DNA of 64,000 nucleotides from Moraxella macacae 0408225 (GTDB lineage Bacteria; Pseudomonadota; Gammaproteobacteria; Pseudomonadales; Moraxellaceae). The stretch covers positions 801,594-865,593 of the forward strand of contig NZ_ANIN01000002.1 in NCBI RefSeq assembly GCF_000320365.1. The letters are read 5' to 3'. The notes under the pieces are model-generated. The model worked only from the letters and a program-made list of their open reading frames with translations, made no database searches and had not been told where the DNA came from. The translations under genes were made by a program, and so were the position numbers. This document shows, piece by piece, positions 1 through 8,997 of this stretch; positions within the stretch are counted from its first letter, which is position 1, and each line of letters begins with the position of its first letter.

Positions 1-382
1 GTTGATTGTAAAATAATTTTAACAACCGAAATGCCAACGCAATATCACCGTGCTGCTGAATAATTGCAATCATTGCAGGCACATCAAACGGCAAATCCGA
101 GGTGGTCTGTGCCATAGCAATTGCATGGTATGCACCGTATGCATCGTTATCTGCTATAATCCGTTCGTTAATCGCGGCGTAAGTTTTTTCAGTTGCACCG
201 CCCAGTACGTTGATTTTATGTAGACAAGTTAAGGCGGTATTTGGCAATTGTGCCATTTTGATAATCACACTGCCTTGCTGTTGTAGATACGCACGTTTTT
301 TGGCAAGTTTTGCAAGTTGCTCATCGCTAAGTTCTAATGCATTGCTCGGTTTTAAATTTGGATTAAATTGAATTTCACTCAT
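1..382 (-). CDS. Hypothetical protein, C-terminus cut by window edge
   Basis: An open frame on the minus strand starts with ATG at 382 (MSEIQFNPNLKPSNALELSD) and stays open for 127 codons to the window edge, so the C-terminal end is missing. The visible part is mostly helical in character, with no signal peptide, no clear membrane segment and no catalytic motif that I recognise. Codon use matches the surrounding core genes. The next gene upstream is a small lipoprotein on the same strand, separated by A/T-rich tandem repeats. I do not recognise the family and give no function. Confidence 0.6.
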   Translation of the reverse strand, partial: MSEIQFNPNLKPSNALELSDEQLAKLAKKRAYLQQQGSVIIKMAQLPNTALTCLHKINVLGGATEKTYAAINERIIADNDAYGAYHAIAMAQTTSDLPFDVPAMIAIIQQHGDIALAFRLLKLFYNQ

Positions 383-403
383 TAAAATAGTCTTGCCAAT
401 TGG

Positions 404-446
404 TTTTTTAAATTTTGCTTTTTAAATTTTGCTTTTTAAATTTTGG
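404..446. repeat. Three-copy 14-bp A/T-rich tandem repeat
   Basis: The unit TTTTTAAATTTTGC is repeated about three times head to tail, just past the stop codon of the small lipoprotein gene at 448. It resembles the other short tandem duplications at gene ends in this window. Confidence 0.75.
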
Positions 447-447
447 T

Positions 448-636
448 TTAATCTTTTTGGTTGTTATTCTTGTCGTTATCACCCGGCACCACAACTTTTA
501 CCACTTTTACCGTGCCTTTTACAGCCCCTTTGGTTACCTTATACGCCACTTTAACAGGTATGGTTACCACTTTATGCACACAGCCTTGTAATGAAAAAGC
601 CAATAGCAACAAGCCCATCATGCCTAATTTTTGCAT
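448..636 (-). CDS. Small lipoprotein
   Basis: A 62-residue protein starting MQKLGMMGLLLLAFSLQGC. It has a short lipoprotein signal peptide with the lipobox LQGC, so the predicted mature protein begins at that cysteine and would be anchored in a membrane, probably the outer one. The mature part is rich in Lys and Val (repeated KVT, KGT and KVV) with an Asp/Asn-rich tail. The ATG at 636 is preferred over the in-frame GTG at 645 because an AAAGGG ribosome site lies 8 bases upstream of it. The function is unknown; the gene could be in one transcript with the partial gene below 382. Confidence 0.7.
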   Translation of the reverse strand: MQKLGMMGLLLLAFSLQGCVHKVVTIPVKVAYKVTKGAVKGTVKVVKVVVPGDNDKNNNQKD

Positions 637-803
637 ACTCAACACCCTTTAAGCCATCAAATTTGAACAAATTGTTAAAATTTGTATAGCCTACACGTTT
701 TTGACAAACAACACAATACTTAATTGCTTATTGTTTCATATTTTCTTGTTGTTTCATAGATTTTATCAACATAAAAACAACCATACAAAACAACCACTCA
801 AAA

Positions 804-1844
804 TTAAGACGACATTTGACACGCATAATGTATCGCTTGAGCTAAACTTTCGCAACTTGCTCGCCCCGTCCCCGCCAAATCCAATGCCGTACCATGATCA
901 ACCGAGGTGCGCACATAAGGCAACCCCAAGGTGATATTGACCGTTTCACCAAAACCGTGTGATTTTAATGGGGCTAAACCTTGATCGTGATACATCGCAA
1001 TCACCACATCACAATCGTCCAAATATTTGGGGGTAAATAACGTATCTGCAGGCATAGCAAGGCTAATATTAATGCCTTGCTGTTGAAAATTAGTTAAGAC
1101 AGGGTTAATAATCTCAATTTCCTCACGCCCTAAATAACCATTTTCCCCTGCGTGCGGATTTAGCCCACAGACTAAGATTTTTGGCATAGCAATACCAAAT
1201 TTTTGTTTAAAATCAGTTAAAACAATGTTAATCGTATCAGCAACTGCCGTCATACTAATTGCATCAGCAACCGCCCGTAATGGCAAATGCGTGGTAACCA
1301 ACACAACTTTCATGCGATGATTGGCAAGCATCATCACCACTTTATCCAAGCCACTTTTTGCCATAAAAAATTCGGTATGCCCCATAAAATCAGGCTGTTC
1401 ACGCATAATTACCGATTTTTGTAGCGGAGCGGTTACAATTGCCGATATTTGTTGGTTAATTGCCAATTCGTGTGCAAGCTGTAATTGAGCCAATACCATA
1501 GATCCATTGGCATTGTTTAACTCACCTGCCACCACAGATTCTGCAATTGGCATGTCTATCAGATACAGTGCGGTTTTTTGATAAATATTACTTAATTGAT
1601 TGTTTAATAAATTGGTTAAATCCCCCAATGCAATCACGTTAAATTTTGGCATATCACGCAATGCCTTTACCGCCACCAACATTTTGGCACGTTGTTGCCA
1701 TGCCTCAAAATTTGCCAACACCAAGATCGACTGTCCCGTCTTAGCGATCACTTGCTCAAGCCTGCCTTGATCCGCCAATAACAGCACAATATCCATACCA
1801 ATACCAGCAGGCTCACCCGTCGTAATTAACAGCGGCTTTTTCAT
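804..1844 (-). CDS. pdxA: 4-hydroxythreonine-4-phosphate dehydrogenase PdxA
   Basis: 346 residues, close to the usual PdxA length. PdxA oxidises 4-phosphohydroxy-L-threonine in the DXP-dependent pathway to pyridoxal phosphate, in the cytoplasm, with NAD and a divalent metal. Family marks visible in order: N-terminal ITTGEPAGIG, GHTEFF (metal-binding His), the VTTHLPLRAV strand, CGLNPHAGENG, and the C-terminal MYHDQGLAPLK and TSVDHGTALDLAG with further metal-binding His residues. It stands alone here. pdxH, another gene of vitamin B6 metabolism, lies about 7 kb away on the same strand. No frame problem is seen. Confidence 0.96.
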   Translation of the reverse strand: MKKPLLITTGEPAGIGMDIVLLLADQGRLEQVIAKTGQSILVLANFEAWQQRAKMLVAVKALRDMPKFNVIALGDLTNLLNNQLSNIYQKTALYLIDMPIAESVVAGELNNANGSMVLAQLQLAHELAINQQISAIVTAPLQKSVIMREQPDFMGHTEFFMAKSGLDKVVMMLANHRMKVVLVTTHLPLRAVADAISMTAVADTINIVLTDFKQKFGIAMPKILVCGLNPHAGENGYLGREEIEIINPVLTNFQQQGINISLAMPADTLFTPKYLDDCDVVIAMYHDQGLAPLKSHGFGETVNITLGLPYVRTSVDHGTALDLAGTGRASCESLAQAIHYACQMSS

Positions 1845-1918
1845 TATCCACCTATTTTTAAAAAAATTTTAAACCGCTTTAAACAATTTTACCAATCGTT
1901 TTCCAAAAAACATTTTCC

Positions 1919-1946
1919 AAAAAAAACCCACTCATTTGAATGGGCT
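1919..1946 (-). terminator. Intrinsic terminator after the bacterioferritin pair
   Basis: On the minus strand CCCATTC, loop AAAT, GAGTGGG is followed by a run of eight T. One stem pair is U-G, which pairs only in minus-strand RNA. That fits termination of the bfr transcript. Confidence 0.75.
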
Positions 1947-1970
1947 ATTATAAAACATTTTTGGCTAAAA

Positions 1971-2444
1971 TTAATCATCTTCTAACTGGCTTTGGATATA
2001 ATTTTCAATTCCCACATTGTTAATCAATTCTTGTTGAGTTTCTAGCCAGTCAATGTGTTCTTCACTGCCGTCTTTTAATTTCACCAACAATTTACGCGAT
2101 ACATAATCTTCATGCGTTTCACAAACTGCAATCGCGTGTTGCAAAATCGTGGTTTTTTGATATTCTAATTTTAAATCACAGGCCAAAATTTCTGCAACAT
2201 TTTCGCCAATAAGCAATTTACCCAACTCTTGTAAATTTGGCAAACCGCCCAACATTAAAATCCTCTCAATCAGATCGTCCGCCCATTTCATTTCATGAAT
2301 GGATTGTTTGTACAGATGTTCATTGAGTTCGTCAATGCCCCAATTTTTTACCACACGGGCGTGCAAAAAGTATTGATTAATGGCAATTAACGCTTGTCCG
2401 AGGGCTTGATTTAAAACGCGAATGACTTGTTTTTCTACTTGCAT
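1971..2444 (-). CDS. bfr: Bacterioferritin, haem-ligand-type subunit
   Basis: 157 residues, the full length of a bacterioferritin subunit, a four-helix bundle that assembles 24-meric iron-storage shells. Haem is held between subunit pairs by Met52, which is present here (residues 50 to 54 are HEMKW). Against the E. coli numbering as I remember it, several diiron (ferroxidase) ligands are lost: Glu18 is Ala, His54 is Trp and Glu127 is Ser, while Glu51, Glu94 and His130 remain. This subunit should therefore bind haem but not oxidise iron itself. It lies 12 bases downstream of the second bfr gene and is presumably co-transcribed. Mixed shells with the partner subunit are the natural inference. 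Confidence 0.93.
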   Translation of the reverse strand: MQVEKQVIRVLNQALGQALIAINQYFLHARVVKNWGIDELNEHLYKQSIHEMKWADDLIERILMLGGLPNLQELGKLLIGENVAEILACDLKLEYQKTTILQHAIAVCETHEDYVSRKLLVKLKDGSEEHIDWLETQQELINNVGIENYIQSQLEDD

Positions 2445-2456
2445 AACAACCTCTTT

Positions 2457-2933
2457 TTATGCCACATCACCAAGCTGTGATTGTAAATAATTTTGTAAGC
2501 CCATAAGATCAATCAGTCCAAGCTGTTGCTCCAACCAGTGTGCGTGATCTTCTTCGGTATCTACCAGTTGTGCCACCAAAATTTCACGCGTAACATAATC
2601 TTGCTCCAATTCGCACAGTTTAATGCCGTCTTTTAAGTGTTGGCGTACGCTATATTCTAGTTCAAGGTCGGATTTTAGCATGGAGGGTACATCGTTACCG
2701 ATATTAATGTCTGCCACTTTCATGTTTGGCACACCCTCAAGCATTAGCACACGATTAATCAGTGCACGTGCGTGGTCGGTTTCTTCTTGCATTTCGTGGT
2801 AAATACGACTATAAAGTTTGCCATAATGCCACTCATGGTACATTTGAGAATGGATAAAATACTGATCGCGAGCACCAAGCTCACCACCGATTAAGAAATT
2901 TAGATAATCAATAACCTTTTGACTGCCTTTCAT
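2457..2933 (-). CDS. bfr: Bacterioferritin, ferroxidase-type subunit
   Basis: 158 residues from the ATG at 2933, which has GGAG seven bases upstream. An in-frame start 12 bases earlier lacks a ribosome site. The diiron ligands Glu18, Glu51, His54, Glu93 (equivalent to 94), Glu127 and His130 are all present. The haem-ligand position 52 is Thr, so this chain should be catalytic but unable to ligate haem. It is thus the mirror image of its operon partner 12 bases downstream. Paired bfr subunits of this kind are known from Neisseria and Magnetospirillum. Fur-type control is plausible because a Fur-like half-site lies in the 5' spacer. Confidence 0.94.
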   Translation of the reverse strand: MKGSQKVIDYLNFLIGGELGARDQYFIHSQMYHEWHYGKLYSRIYHEMQEETDHARALINRVLMLEGVPNMKVADINIGNDVPSMLKSDLELEYSVRQHLKDGIKLCELEQDYVTREILVAQLVDTEEDHAHWLEQQLGLIDLMGLQNYLQSQLGDVA

Positions 2934-3206
2934 AAGTCGCTCCAAAAAATAATTATTTAAATAAATTTAACAAAATAAATTTAACACAAGAAAAAATTTA
3001 TTTAAACAACAGATATTTAAATAACAAAACAGCTTGGCAAAACCAAAACTTAGTAAAACTAAAACTTAGTAAAACCACAATTTGGCAAAACTGTTTTTCG
3101 TTAAAAGATATGACTATGATAAGGCTTTTTTTTGACAAAAACAAGACATTTGATTAAAAATATTTTATTTAATCAATTAAAATAGAGACTACGTTTTAAA
3201 AAATAA

Positions 3207-3227
3207 ATAAAAATTATTCTCATTACT
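3207..3227. promoter_or_regulatory. Fur-like half site in the bfr upstream spacer
   Basis: The 366-base spacer 2934 to 3299 has no gene. It holds A/T-rich tandem duplications and, near 3211 to 3225, AAATTATTCTCATTA, whose complement TAATGAGAATAATTT resembles one arm of a Fur box. It lies about 280 bases before the bfr start, so the assignment is tentative. Confidence 0.3.
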
Positions 3228-3299
3228 TTTTATTTTACCCAAAAAAAGAATAATTTTTTAAGTTGTTTTTTAAGTTGTTTTTTAAATCATGGTGATTGT

Positions 3300-3506
3300 T
3301 TAAGCAACCTCTTTGTATAATTTTGGATTAAAACGCACAAGATTACCGCCAAGCTCGCTTAGATAATCTTCAATTATCGGCTGACAACCGCCACAACAAG
3401 TCGCCACGTCAAGCTCATTTTGCAACGCTTCTAGGGTATCACAACCATCAATGATGGCTTGTTTAATTTGTGCTTCTTTCACTGCATTACAAATACATAC
3501 AAACAT
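3300..3506 (-). CDS. bfd: Bacterioferritin-associated ferredoxin Bfd
   Basis: 68 residues from the ATG at 3506, preceded by GGAG at six bases. A longer in-frame opening lacks a ribosome site and would add a hydrophobic stretch atypical of the family. Bfd is a small [2Fe-2S] protein that delivers electrons to bacterioferritin haem to release stored iron. The four cluster cysteines are in the expected pattern: MFVCICNAV near the start, then ATCCGGC about 36 residues later. The gene lies just upstream of the bfr pair on the same strand, and a Fur-like box precedes it, consistent with induction under iron starvation. Confidence 0.95.
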   Translation of the reverse strand: MFVCICNAVKEAQIKQAIIDGCDTLEALQNELDVATCCGGCQPIIEDYLSELGGNLVRFNPKLYKEVA

Positions 3507-3548
3507 GACGAACTCCACTGCATTACTAATATTACTAACTTTGGTTAT

Positions 3549-3567
3549 AATAATGATAATTATTCTT
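3549..3567. promoter_or_regulatory. Fur box upstream of bfd
   Basis: AATAATGATAATTATTCTT matches the classical 19-base Fur consensus at 15 positions by eye and lies 43 to 61 bases upstream of the bfd start codon, where a promoter would be. Regulation by Fur and iron is inferred. Confidence 0.6.
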
Positions 3568-3639
3568 GTTTTCAAGTGGTTTTTTGTCGCGGTTACATTT
3601 TTACACAATTATTGTTTTAACAACAACGATTTACAACAA

Positions 3640-4299
3640 CTATTTTTTAACAGCGGTTGGTTTTGGTTTGGTTTTGTCTTTCGCTTTGTCTTTGTCTTTG
3701 GTTTTAGCTTTAGCTTCGGCTTCGGCTTTGCGTTTTTTTTGTATGGCAATGTTATTAACAAGCAACTGAAAATCACGGCTTTGACTGGCAATAACCGATC
3801 CTTTGGCATTTTCAATTTCTACGCTTAATGTATAACGATCGGGCGTATAATCCAATGAGCTTATGTTGTAACTGGTGGACTGGGTGGTGGCAATGTGATT
3901 GCCATTGATGCGATACACAATGCGATCGCCTGCCTGTAAGTTTGGGCGTGTGTGCACTTCCACGATAATATCATTAGGACGGCGGTATACCATATTTATT
4001 TCAGGTTTAACAATATTCAACTGATAGCTTGTGCTAATGGGTATTGGATCGGTTGAAACATTGCTTGGACTGGCTGCGGCCGGTTGGTTGACAACTGGAT
4101 CTGGTGTTTGACTATGTAAGTCTAAAATTTGAATTTGAGTGGGATCAGCTTGGTATTGATGGGCTTTGGTGGCATCATCAGTATAAACAACCTTGCCATC
4201 TGGCGTAACCGCTCTATAAACTTCAGCATGGGCTAAATTGCCAAAACCTAAGACAATAAGGCTTGCTGTTAAAAACATTGGTGTTGCAATTTTTTTCAT
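3640..4299 (-). CDS. DUF4124-type exported protein
   Basis: 219 residues. A cleavable signal peptide (MKKIATPMFLTASLIVLGFG, cut near AHA-EVY) is followed at once by a DUF4124-like motif, EVYRAVTPDGKVVYTDDA. The middle part (residues about 95 to 185) reads as an immunoglobulin-like beta domain. The last 30 residues are a low-complexity Lys/Ala/Asp tail of short repeats (KAKDKTKPKP). Proteins of this type are often encoded beside glnA in gammaproteobacteria, as here. The protein should be periplasmic; its role is unknown and a cell-envelope function is only a guess. The repetitive tail may vary in length between strains. Confidence 0.8.
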   Translation of the reverse strand: MKKIATPMFLTASLIVLGFGNLAHAEVYRAVTPDGKVVYTDDATKAHQYQADPTQIQILDLHSQTPDPVVNQPAAASPSNVSTDPIPISTSYQLNIVKPEINMVYRRPNDIIVEVHTRPNLQAGDRIVYRINGNHIATTQSTSYNISSLDYTPDRYTLSVEIENAKGSVIASQSRDFQLLVNNIAIQKKRKAEAEAKAKTKDKDKAKDKTKPKPTAVKK

Positions 4300-4368
4300 A
4301 TTTTTTCCAATTTTTATCCAGTTTACTTTAGTTTAACAAATTTTAGACAAAGATTTAACCGGTTTTTA

Positions 4369-4398
4369 TAAAAGTTTATAAAAGTTTATAAAAGTTTT
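4369..4398. repeat. Three-copy 10-bp tandem repeat
   Basis: The unit AAAGTTTATA is repeated three times between glnA and the DUF4124 gene. No inverted symmetry strong enough for a terminator is seen in the repeat itself. Confidence 0.7.
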
Positions 4399-4417
4399 AT
4401 CAATATTTTATAAAAAT

Positions 4418-4451
4418 AAGCAAAACAACCACACCGTTTGGCATGGTTGTT
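4418..4451 (-). terminator. glnA intrinsic terminator
   Basis: In minus-strand RNA AACAACCAUGCC, loop AAAC, GGUGUGGUUGUU forms a 12-bp stem with two G-U pairs, followed by a T run. It lies 84 bases past the glnA stop. The G-U pairs favour function on the minus strand. Confidence 0.75.
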
Positions 4452-4534
4452 TTTACATGGTTGTTTTTTAAACTACTTTTAAATTGCTTTTAAATTTGTT
4501 TTTACCAAAAGTTACAAAAATTGGTTAAAACAAA

Positions 4535-5944
4535 TTATACGCTATAGTACATATCAAATTCAATTGGGTGAACCGATACATTGTAGCGTTGCACTTCTTC
4601 GCGTTTTAGTTCGATATAAGCCTGCAACATTTCCTTGGTAAACACACCGCCTTTTAACAAAAATTCATGATCGTCCTCTAAGGCTTTTAATGCCACTTCC
4701 AGATTTTCTGCTACCGTTGGAATGAGTGCTTCTTCTTCTGGTGGCAAGTCGTATAAATTTTTGTCGGCTGCATCGCCTGGGTGGATTTTGTTTTGAATGC
4801 CATCAAGGCCTGCCATTAATAGTGCTGCAAAGCACAAATAAGGATTGGCCGCAGGATCTGGAAAACGCACTTCAATGCGTTTGGCTTTTGGGCTAGAAAC
4901 GTATGGAATGCGAATGGACGCTGAACGATTTGAGGCTGAATAGGCTAATTTAATTGGGGCTTCATAATGTGGCACAAGGCGTTTGTAACTGTTGGTTGAT
5001 GGATTGGTGATTGCATTTAACGCACGAGCATGTTTAATCACGCCACCAACAAAAAACAACGCCGTTTCTGATAAACCTGCATATTCATCACCTGCAAAGG
5101 TATTTTTACCCTCTTTTGCAATGGAAATATGCACATGCATGCCCGATCCATTATCACCAACCATAGGTTTTGGCATAAAAGTGGCGGTTTTGCCATATTC
5201 ATGGGCAACATTATGCACTGCGTATTTAAATTGTTGCACCTCGTCGGCTTTACGAACCAAAGTGTTAAACGATACGCCGATCTCTAATTGACAAGAGGCA
5301 ACTTCATGGTGATGCACTTCCACACGACCCTCGCCCATAATGTGTTCAATCGCTTGACACATATCAGCGCGCATATCCTGCGAACTGTCTACAGGAGGCA
5401 CGGGAAAATAACCGCCTTTTACACGTGGACGATGACCATAGTTGCCACCTTCTATTTGTTTGTCGGTTGACCAAGCGGCTTCATCAGCAGAGATTGTGTG
5501 TCTCGCCCCTGACATATCAATAGACCATTTTACATCGTCAAACACAAAAAATTCAGGTTCTGGGCCAAAAAATGCAGTATCACCAATGCCTGTTGATTTT
5601 AAGTATTCTTCAGCACGGCGTGCAATAGAACGCGGATCGCGATCATAACCTTGTAGCGTTGCAGGTTCAATGACATCACAAGTTACCACAACCGTTGGTT
5701 CACGAAAAAATGGATCTAAAAACGCAGTATCGGCATCTGGACGCAAAATCATATCCGACGATTCAATACCACGCCAGCCTGCAATTGATGAACCATCAAA
5801 CATTTTGCCATCTTCAAAAATATCCTCGTCCATCGCAGAAGCAGGGTAACTTACGTGCTGTTCTTTGCCCTTAGTGTCTGTAAAGCGAAAATCCACCCAT
5901 TTTGCCCCACTGGATTGAATTAAGTCTAAAAATTTGTTTGCCAT
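4535..5944 (-). CDS. glnA: Glutamine synthetase, type I
   Basis: 469 residues, the standard length of GlnA. It joins ammonia to glutamate with ATP and forms a cytoplasmic dodecamer. Visible marks: DGSSIAGW near residue 50, the metal-binding [37 protein letters not shown], the ATP-site [28 protein letters not shown], and the adenylylation-site tyrosine in [11 protein letters not shown]. The last of these implies control by a GlnE-type adenylyltransferase. The start is well placed behind an AAGGAAAATCATT leader. NtrC-like sites lie 300 to 340 bases upstream. A terminator follows at 4418. The sequence is intact. Confidence 0.98.
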   Translation of the reverse strand: MANKFLDLIQSSGAKWVDFRFTDTKGKEQHVSYPASAMDEDIFEDGKMFDGSSIAGWRGIESSDMILRPDADTAFLDPFFREPTVVVTCDVIEPATLQGYDRDPRSIARRAEEYLKSTGIGDTAFFGPEPEFFVFDDVKWSIDMSGARHTISADEAAWSTDKQIEGGNYGHRPRVKGGYFPVPPVDSSQDMRADMCQAIEHIMGEGRVEVHHHEVASCQLEIGVSFNTLVRKADEVQQFKYAVHNVAHEYGKTATFMPKPMVGDNGSGMHVHISIAKEGKNTFAGDEYAGLSETALFFVGGVIKHARALNAITNPSTNSYKRLVPHYEAPIKLAYSASNRSASIRIPYVSSPKAKRIEVRFPDPAANPYLCFAALLMAGLDGIQNKIHPGDAADKNLYDLPPEEEALIPTVAENLEVALKALEDDHEFLLKGGVFTKEMLQAYIELKREEVQRYNVSVHPIEFDMYYSV

Positions 5945-6133
5945 AATGATTTTCCTTTGCTGTTTAAAAATTTGTTGCTTAAAAATTTGTTGCTTAAAAA
6001 CAAATCGGTTAAAAATAAGTTGCTACAAAACATAAAAATATGAACACTTTATACACTTTTTTGTCAATTGACAAGGGTTAAACGCATATTTTTATACCAA
6101 TCCAACCAATCATCAAATTGGCTAAATGTAATA

Positions 6134-6150
6134 TTTCAAATTTTATGCCA
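6134..6150 (-). promoter_or_regulatory. Possible sigma-54 promoter for glnA
   Basis: The minus strand reads TGGCATAAAATTTGAAA. The -24 element is near consensus (TGGCAT); the -12 element TTGAAA departs from TTGCA. It lies between glnA and the paired NtrC-like sites at a workable distance. The spacer 5945 to 6370 holds no convincing gene. Confidence 0.35.
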
Positions 6151-6239
6151 AAATTTTTTGCTGATTTTTGTTAAAATTTTGCCAAAATCCATTAAAATTT
6201 CACCAAATTCGCCCAAAACGCTGTTTTTATTCATTCAGC

Positions 6240-6286
6240 AAGCACTATTTTGGTGCAATCGCCAAAATTTCACCAAAACGGTGCAA
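6240..6286. promoter_or_regulatory. Pair of NtrC-like binding sites upstream of glnA
   Basis: Two near-palindromes of the NtrC type TGCACC-N5-GGTGCA. On the minus strand they read TGCACCAAAATAGTGCT (6241-6257) and TGCACCGTTTTGGTGAA (6269-6285), about 28 bases centre to centre. They lie 300 to 340 bases upstream of glnA and 85 to 130 upstream of trpG. An enhancer role at glnA is inferred from E. coli. Confidence 0.55.
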
Positions 6287-6370
6287 CTGGCAATATCTTT
6301 AAAAATCATTTTATTGTGTTCTCATTTAATGATACACTAGGTTTATTTTTCACAGTTAACCCAGTCATTT

Positions 6371-6973
6371 ATGCTTTTATTCATTGATAATTTTGACAGT
6401 TTTACTTACAACCTTGTGCAATATTTTAGCCTCCTTGGACAAAAAGTCATAGTATGGCAAAACAACCAATATCAGCACGATTTTGCAAAACAAATCAATA
6501 AGTTAGCACCAAATTATATCGTTATTGGGCCTGGTCCTTGCACGCCAAATGAAGCAGGAATTTCACTAAATGTTATCCGTGAATTTGCAGGAAAAATTCC
6601 GATTTTGGGTGTATGTTTGGGACATCAGGCAATCGGCCAAGCATTTGGAGCATCAATTACCAATGCACCCACTGTCATGCATGGACGCGTATCTAAGATT
6701 TTTCACCAAAATCAAGGGATTTTTCAAAATTTGCCCAGTGGGTTTTTAGCAACACGCTATCATTCGTTGGTAATTGATCATCATCATTTACCAAAATGCT
6801 TGACGGTAACAGCTTGGACATTTGAAAATGACAATAAGCAACGCACCATTATGGGAATTGCCCATCGCAAGTTAGCCGTGGTAGGCGTGCAATTTCACCC
6901 CGAGTCGATTTTGAGCGAACAAGGTCTTACGATGTTACAAAACTTTTTAACTTATTATAATTTAGACAACTAA
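6371..6973 (+). CDS. trpG: Anthranilate synthase glutaminase subunit TrpG
   Basis: 200 residues, a complete class I glutamine amidotransferase. It releases ammonia from glutamine for anthranilate synthase, and in many relatives it also serves aminodeoxychorismate synthase. Visible marks: [18 protein letters not shown] at the N-terminus, oxyanion-loop GPGPCTP, the nucleophile Cys in [14 protein letters not shown], and the His-Glu pair in VQFHPES. It heads trpG-trpD-trpC. trpE is not in the window, and pabB, a possible second partner, is about 10 kb away. The 3' end carries a 19-bp tandem duplication that includes the stop codon. Confidence 0.96.
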   Translation: MLLFIDNFDSFTYNLVQYFSLLGQKVIVWQNNQYQHDFAKQINKLAPNYIVIGPGPCTPNEAGISLNVIREFAGKIPILGVCLGHQAIGQAFGASITNAPTVMHGRVSKIFHQNQGIFQNLPSGFLATRYHSLVIDHHHLPKCLTVTAWTFENDNKQRTIMGIAHRKLAVVGVQFHPESILSEQGLTMLQNFLTYYNLDN

Positions 6974-6991
6974 TTATAATTTAGACAACTA
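6954..6991. repeat. 19-bp tandem duplication across the trpG stop
   Basis: ATTATAATTTAGACAACTA occurs twice in direct succession. The first copy encodes the last TrpG residues and its stop codon; the second is non-coding. Confidence 0.9.
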
Positions 6992-7012
6992 GTGTGATAG
7001 GAAATAACCCAT

Positions 7013-8134
7013 ATGAAACCCAACGATTTAAGCGAAATTTTACAATTAATCAAACAAAATCAACCGCTTAACCAACAACAGATCAGTATTTTATTAACCA
7101 CAGCACTGGATAAAATCATCAATCACATTGATTTAACTTTTGACGAAATGCAAGCGGTCATGCTCGTGATTATGCAAGGCAACTGTCCTGATGCAATGAT
7201 GGGGGCAATACTCACCGCGTTGCGAATGAAAAGCGAAAGCATTGATGAGATCAGTGCCGCTGCCAGTGTCATGCGTAAATTATCAACAAAAGTTGACTTA
7301 TCAGGAATTGATAATTTGGTGGATATTGTGGGAACAGGCGGTGATGGGGCAAATTTGTTTAACGTCTCCAGTGCGTCTATGTTGGTTGCAGCAGCGGCAG
7401 GCTGTCATGTTGCCAAACATGGCAGTCGCGGAGTTTCCACCAATTCAGGCAGTTCCAATTTGTTGGAACAAGCGGGTTTATACCTTGGTTTAACCCCAGA
7501 CCAAACAACCGAGTGCATTAAGACACAAGGTGTGGGTTTTTTGTATGCCCCCAATCACCACACGGCTATGAAACATGCCATGCCAATTCGTAACACTTTG
7601 AAAATACGCACGTTATTTAACATTTTAGGACCACTAACCAACCCTGCTGGCGTAAAAAATGCACTCATTGGCGTTTTTAACCAAAAACTTTGTAAGCCAC
7701 TGGCAGAAGTTTATAAAAATTTGGGCGATCATCACGTTATGGTTGTTGCATCGGCAGATGGCTTAGATGAAATTTCATTGGCCGCCAGCACTTATGTTGC
7801 TGAGTTAAAAGACGGACAAGTTAAAACCTACGAAATTTTGCCAGAAGATTTGGGAATTGCATCACAAACCTTACACGGTTTAACCGTCAATTCACCGGCA
7901 GAAAGTTTGGCATTAATCAAAGAAGCCTTAGCAAAAAACCCACAAAAGTCAGAAGTTGCCAAAAAAGCAATGGCTATGATAGCGTTAAATGCGGGAGCTA
8001 CAATTTATGTTGCAAAATTGGCAGACAGTCATCAAGCAGGCGTAGCAAAAGCCTTAGATGTGATTAACAGTGGCAAAGCCTTGGAAAAATTAGAAAATTT
8101 GGCAAAATTTACCCAACAGTTTAACAAAAATTAA
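7013..8134 (+). CDS. trpD: Anthranilate phosphoribosyltransferase TrpD
   Basis: 373 residues, about 30 longer than typical because of an N-terminal extension (NQPLNQQQISI region). It transfers the phosphoribosyl group of PRPP to anthranilate, the second step of the tryptophan branch. Visible marks: DIVGTGGDGANLFNVSSA (PRPP/Mg loop near residue 105), KHGSRGVSTNSGSSNLLE (glycine-rich substrate loop), RTLFNILGPLTNP, and the DGLDEIS metal site. The start has AGGAAATAACCCAT just upstream. It lies 39 bases after trpG and 50 before trpC on the same strand, so one operon is likely. Confidence 0.97.
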   Translation: MKPNDLSEILQLIKQNQPLNQQQISILLTTALDKIINHIDLTFDEMQAVMLVIMQGNCPDAMMGAILTALRMKSESIDEISAAASVMRKLSTKVDLSGIDNLVDIVGTGGDGANLFNVSSASMLVAAAAGCHVAKHGSRGVSTNSGSSNLLEQAGLYLGLTPDQTTECIKTQGVGFLYAPNHHTAMKHAMPIRNTLKIRTLFNILGPLTNPAGVKNALIGVFNQKLCKPLAEVYKNLGDHHVMVVASADGLDEISLAASTYVAELKDGQVKTYEILPEDLGIASQTLHGLTVNSPAESLALIKEALAKNPQKSEVAKKAMAMIALNAGATIYVAKLADSHQAGVAKALDVINSGKALEKLENLAKFTQQFNKN

Positions 8135-8184
8135 TCGTATCGTAACAAATTATATTTTTCAACTCATACTTTAAGTGAACAATT

Positions 8185-8997
8185 ATGCAACAATTACAAA
8201 CACCCTCTGTATTAACAAAAATCATCAACACCAAACACCAAGAGCTTGCACAAGCTAAAAAAACCCACAGTTTTTATGATCTGGAACAAATCGCCCATAG
8301 CAAAAAAACCGATTTACGCAATTTTGCCAATGCCTTACGCACACAAAAACGCGTAAACATCATCGCTGAAGTCAAAAAAGCATCGCCGTCTAAAGGCATT
8401 ATTTGCCAAAATTTTGATCCGGTTGCCATCGCACAAGGTTATGAAACCGCAGGGGCAAGTTGTTTGTCCGTATTAACCGATGTTCAGTATTTTCAAGGGG
8501 CAGATGATGATTTGGTACAAGCTCGCCAAGCAGTGTCATTGCCTGTTTTGCGCAAAGATTTTATGCTAAATCCGTATCAAATCATGCAATCACGCGCACT
8601 TGGAGCGGATGCAATTTTACTGATTATGGCATGCTTATCTCACTCACAAGCTGAAGAATTGCAAGCATTGGCATTAGAACTTGGCATGACGGTATTGGTA
8701 GAATGCCACAACCATGCCGAAGTAGAACGTGCATTAAAATTAACAACCCACGAACGCACCATTTACGGTATTAATAACCGTAATTTAAAAAATTTTGAAA
8801 CTGATCTTAACACAACTGTCCAGTTACGCACGTTGTTTGACAGCAGTCAGTTGCTTGTAACCGAAAGTGGCATTCGCAGTGCAAACGATGTAAAATTCAT
8901 GTTACAACATAACATTAACACGTTTTTGATTGGTGAGCAGTTTATGAAAACAGACAGTCCAAAACAAGCATTAAGCACTTTATTAACAAGCATTTAA
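8185..8997 (+). CDS. trpC: Indole-3-glycerol phosphate synthase TrpC
   Basis: 270 residues, a stand-alone TIM-barrel synthase not fused to TrpF. It closes the indole ring, converting carboxyphenylamino-deoxyribulose phosphate to indole-3-glycerol phosphate. Visible marks: IIAEVKKASPSKGII (catalytic Lys), LSVLTDVQYFQG, LPVLRKDF, LGMTVLVECHN, GINNRNLKNFETDL and VTESGIRSANDV. It ends the trpGDC cluster and converges on pdxH. The stop codon lies inside an 18-bp tandem repeat. I see no classical attenuator or leader peptide ahead of the operon. Confidence 0.97.
   Translation: MQQLQTPSVLTKIINTKHQELAQAKKTHSFYDLEQIAHSKKTDLRNFANALRTQKRVNIIAEVKKASPSKGIICQNFDPVAIAQGYETAGASCLSVLTDVQYFQGADDDLVQARQAVSLPVLRKDFMLNPYQIMQSRALGADAILLIMACLSHSQAEELQALALELGMTVLVECHNHAEVERALKLTTHERTIYGINNRNLKNFETDLNTTVQLRTLFDSSQLLVTESGIRSANDVKFMLQHNINTFLIGEQFMKTDSPKQALSTLLTSI

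Noticed and set aside
6068..6340. Open frame of 90 codons on the plus strand between glnA and trpG
   Set aside because: No ribosome site, A/T-rich low-complexity protein, and it covers the NtrC-like sites and promoter region.
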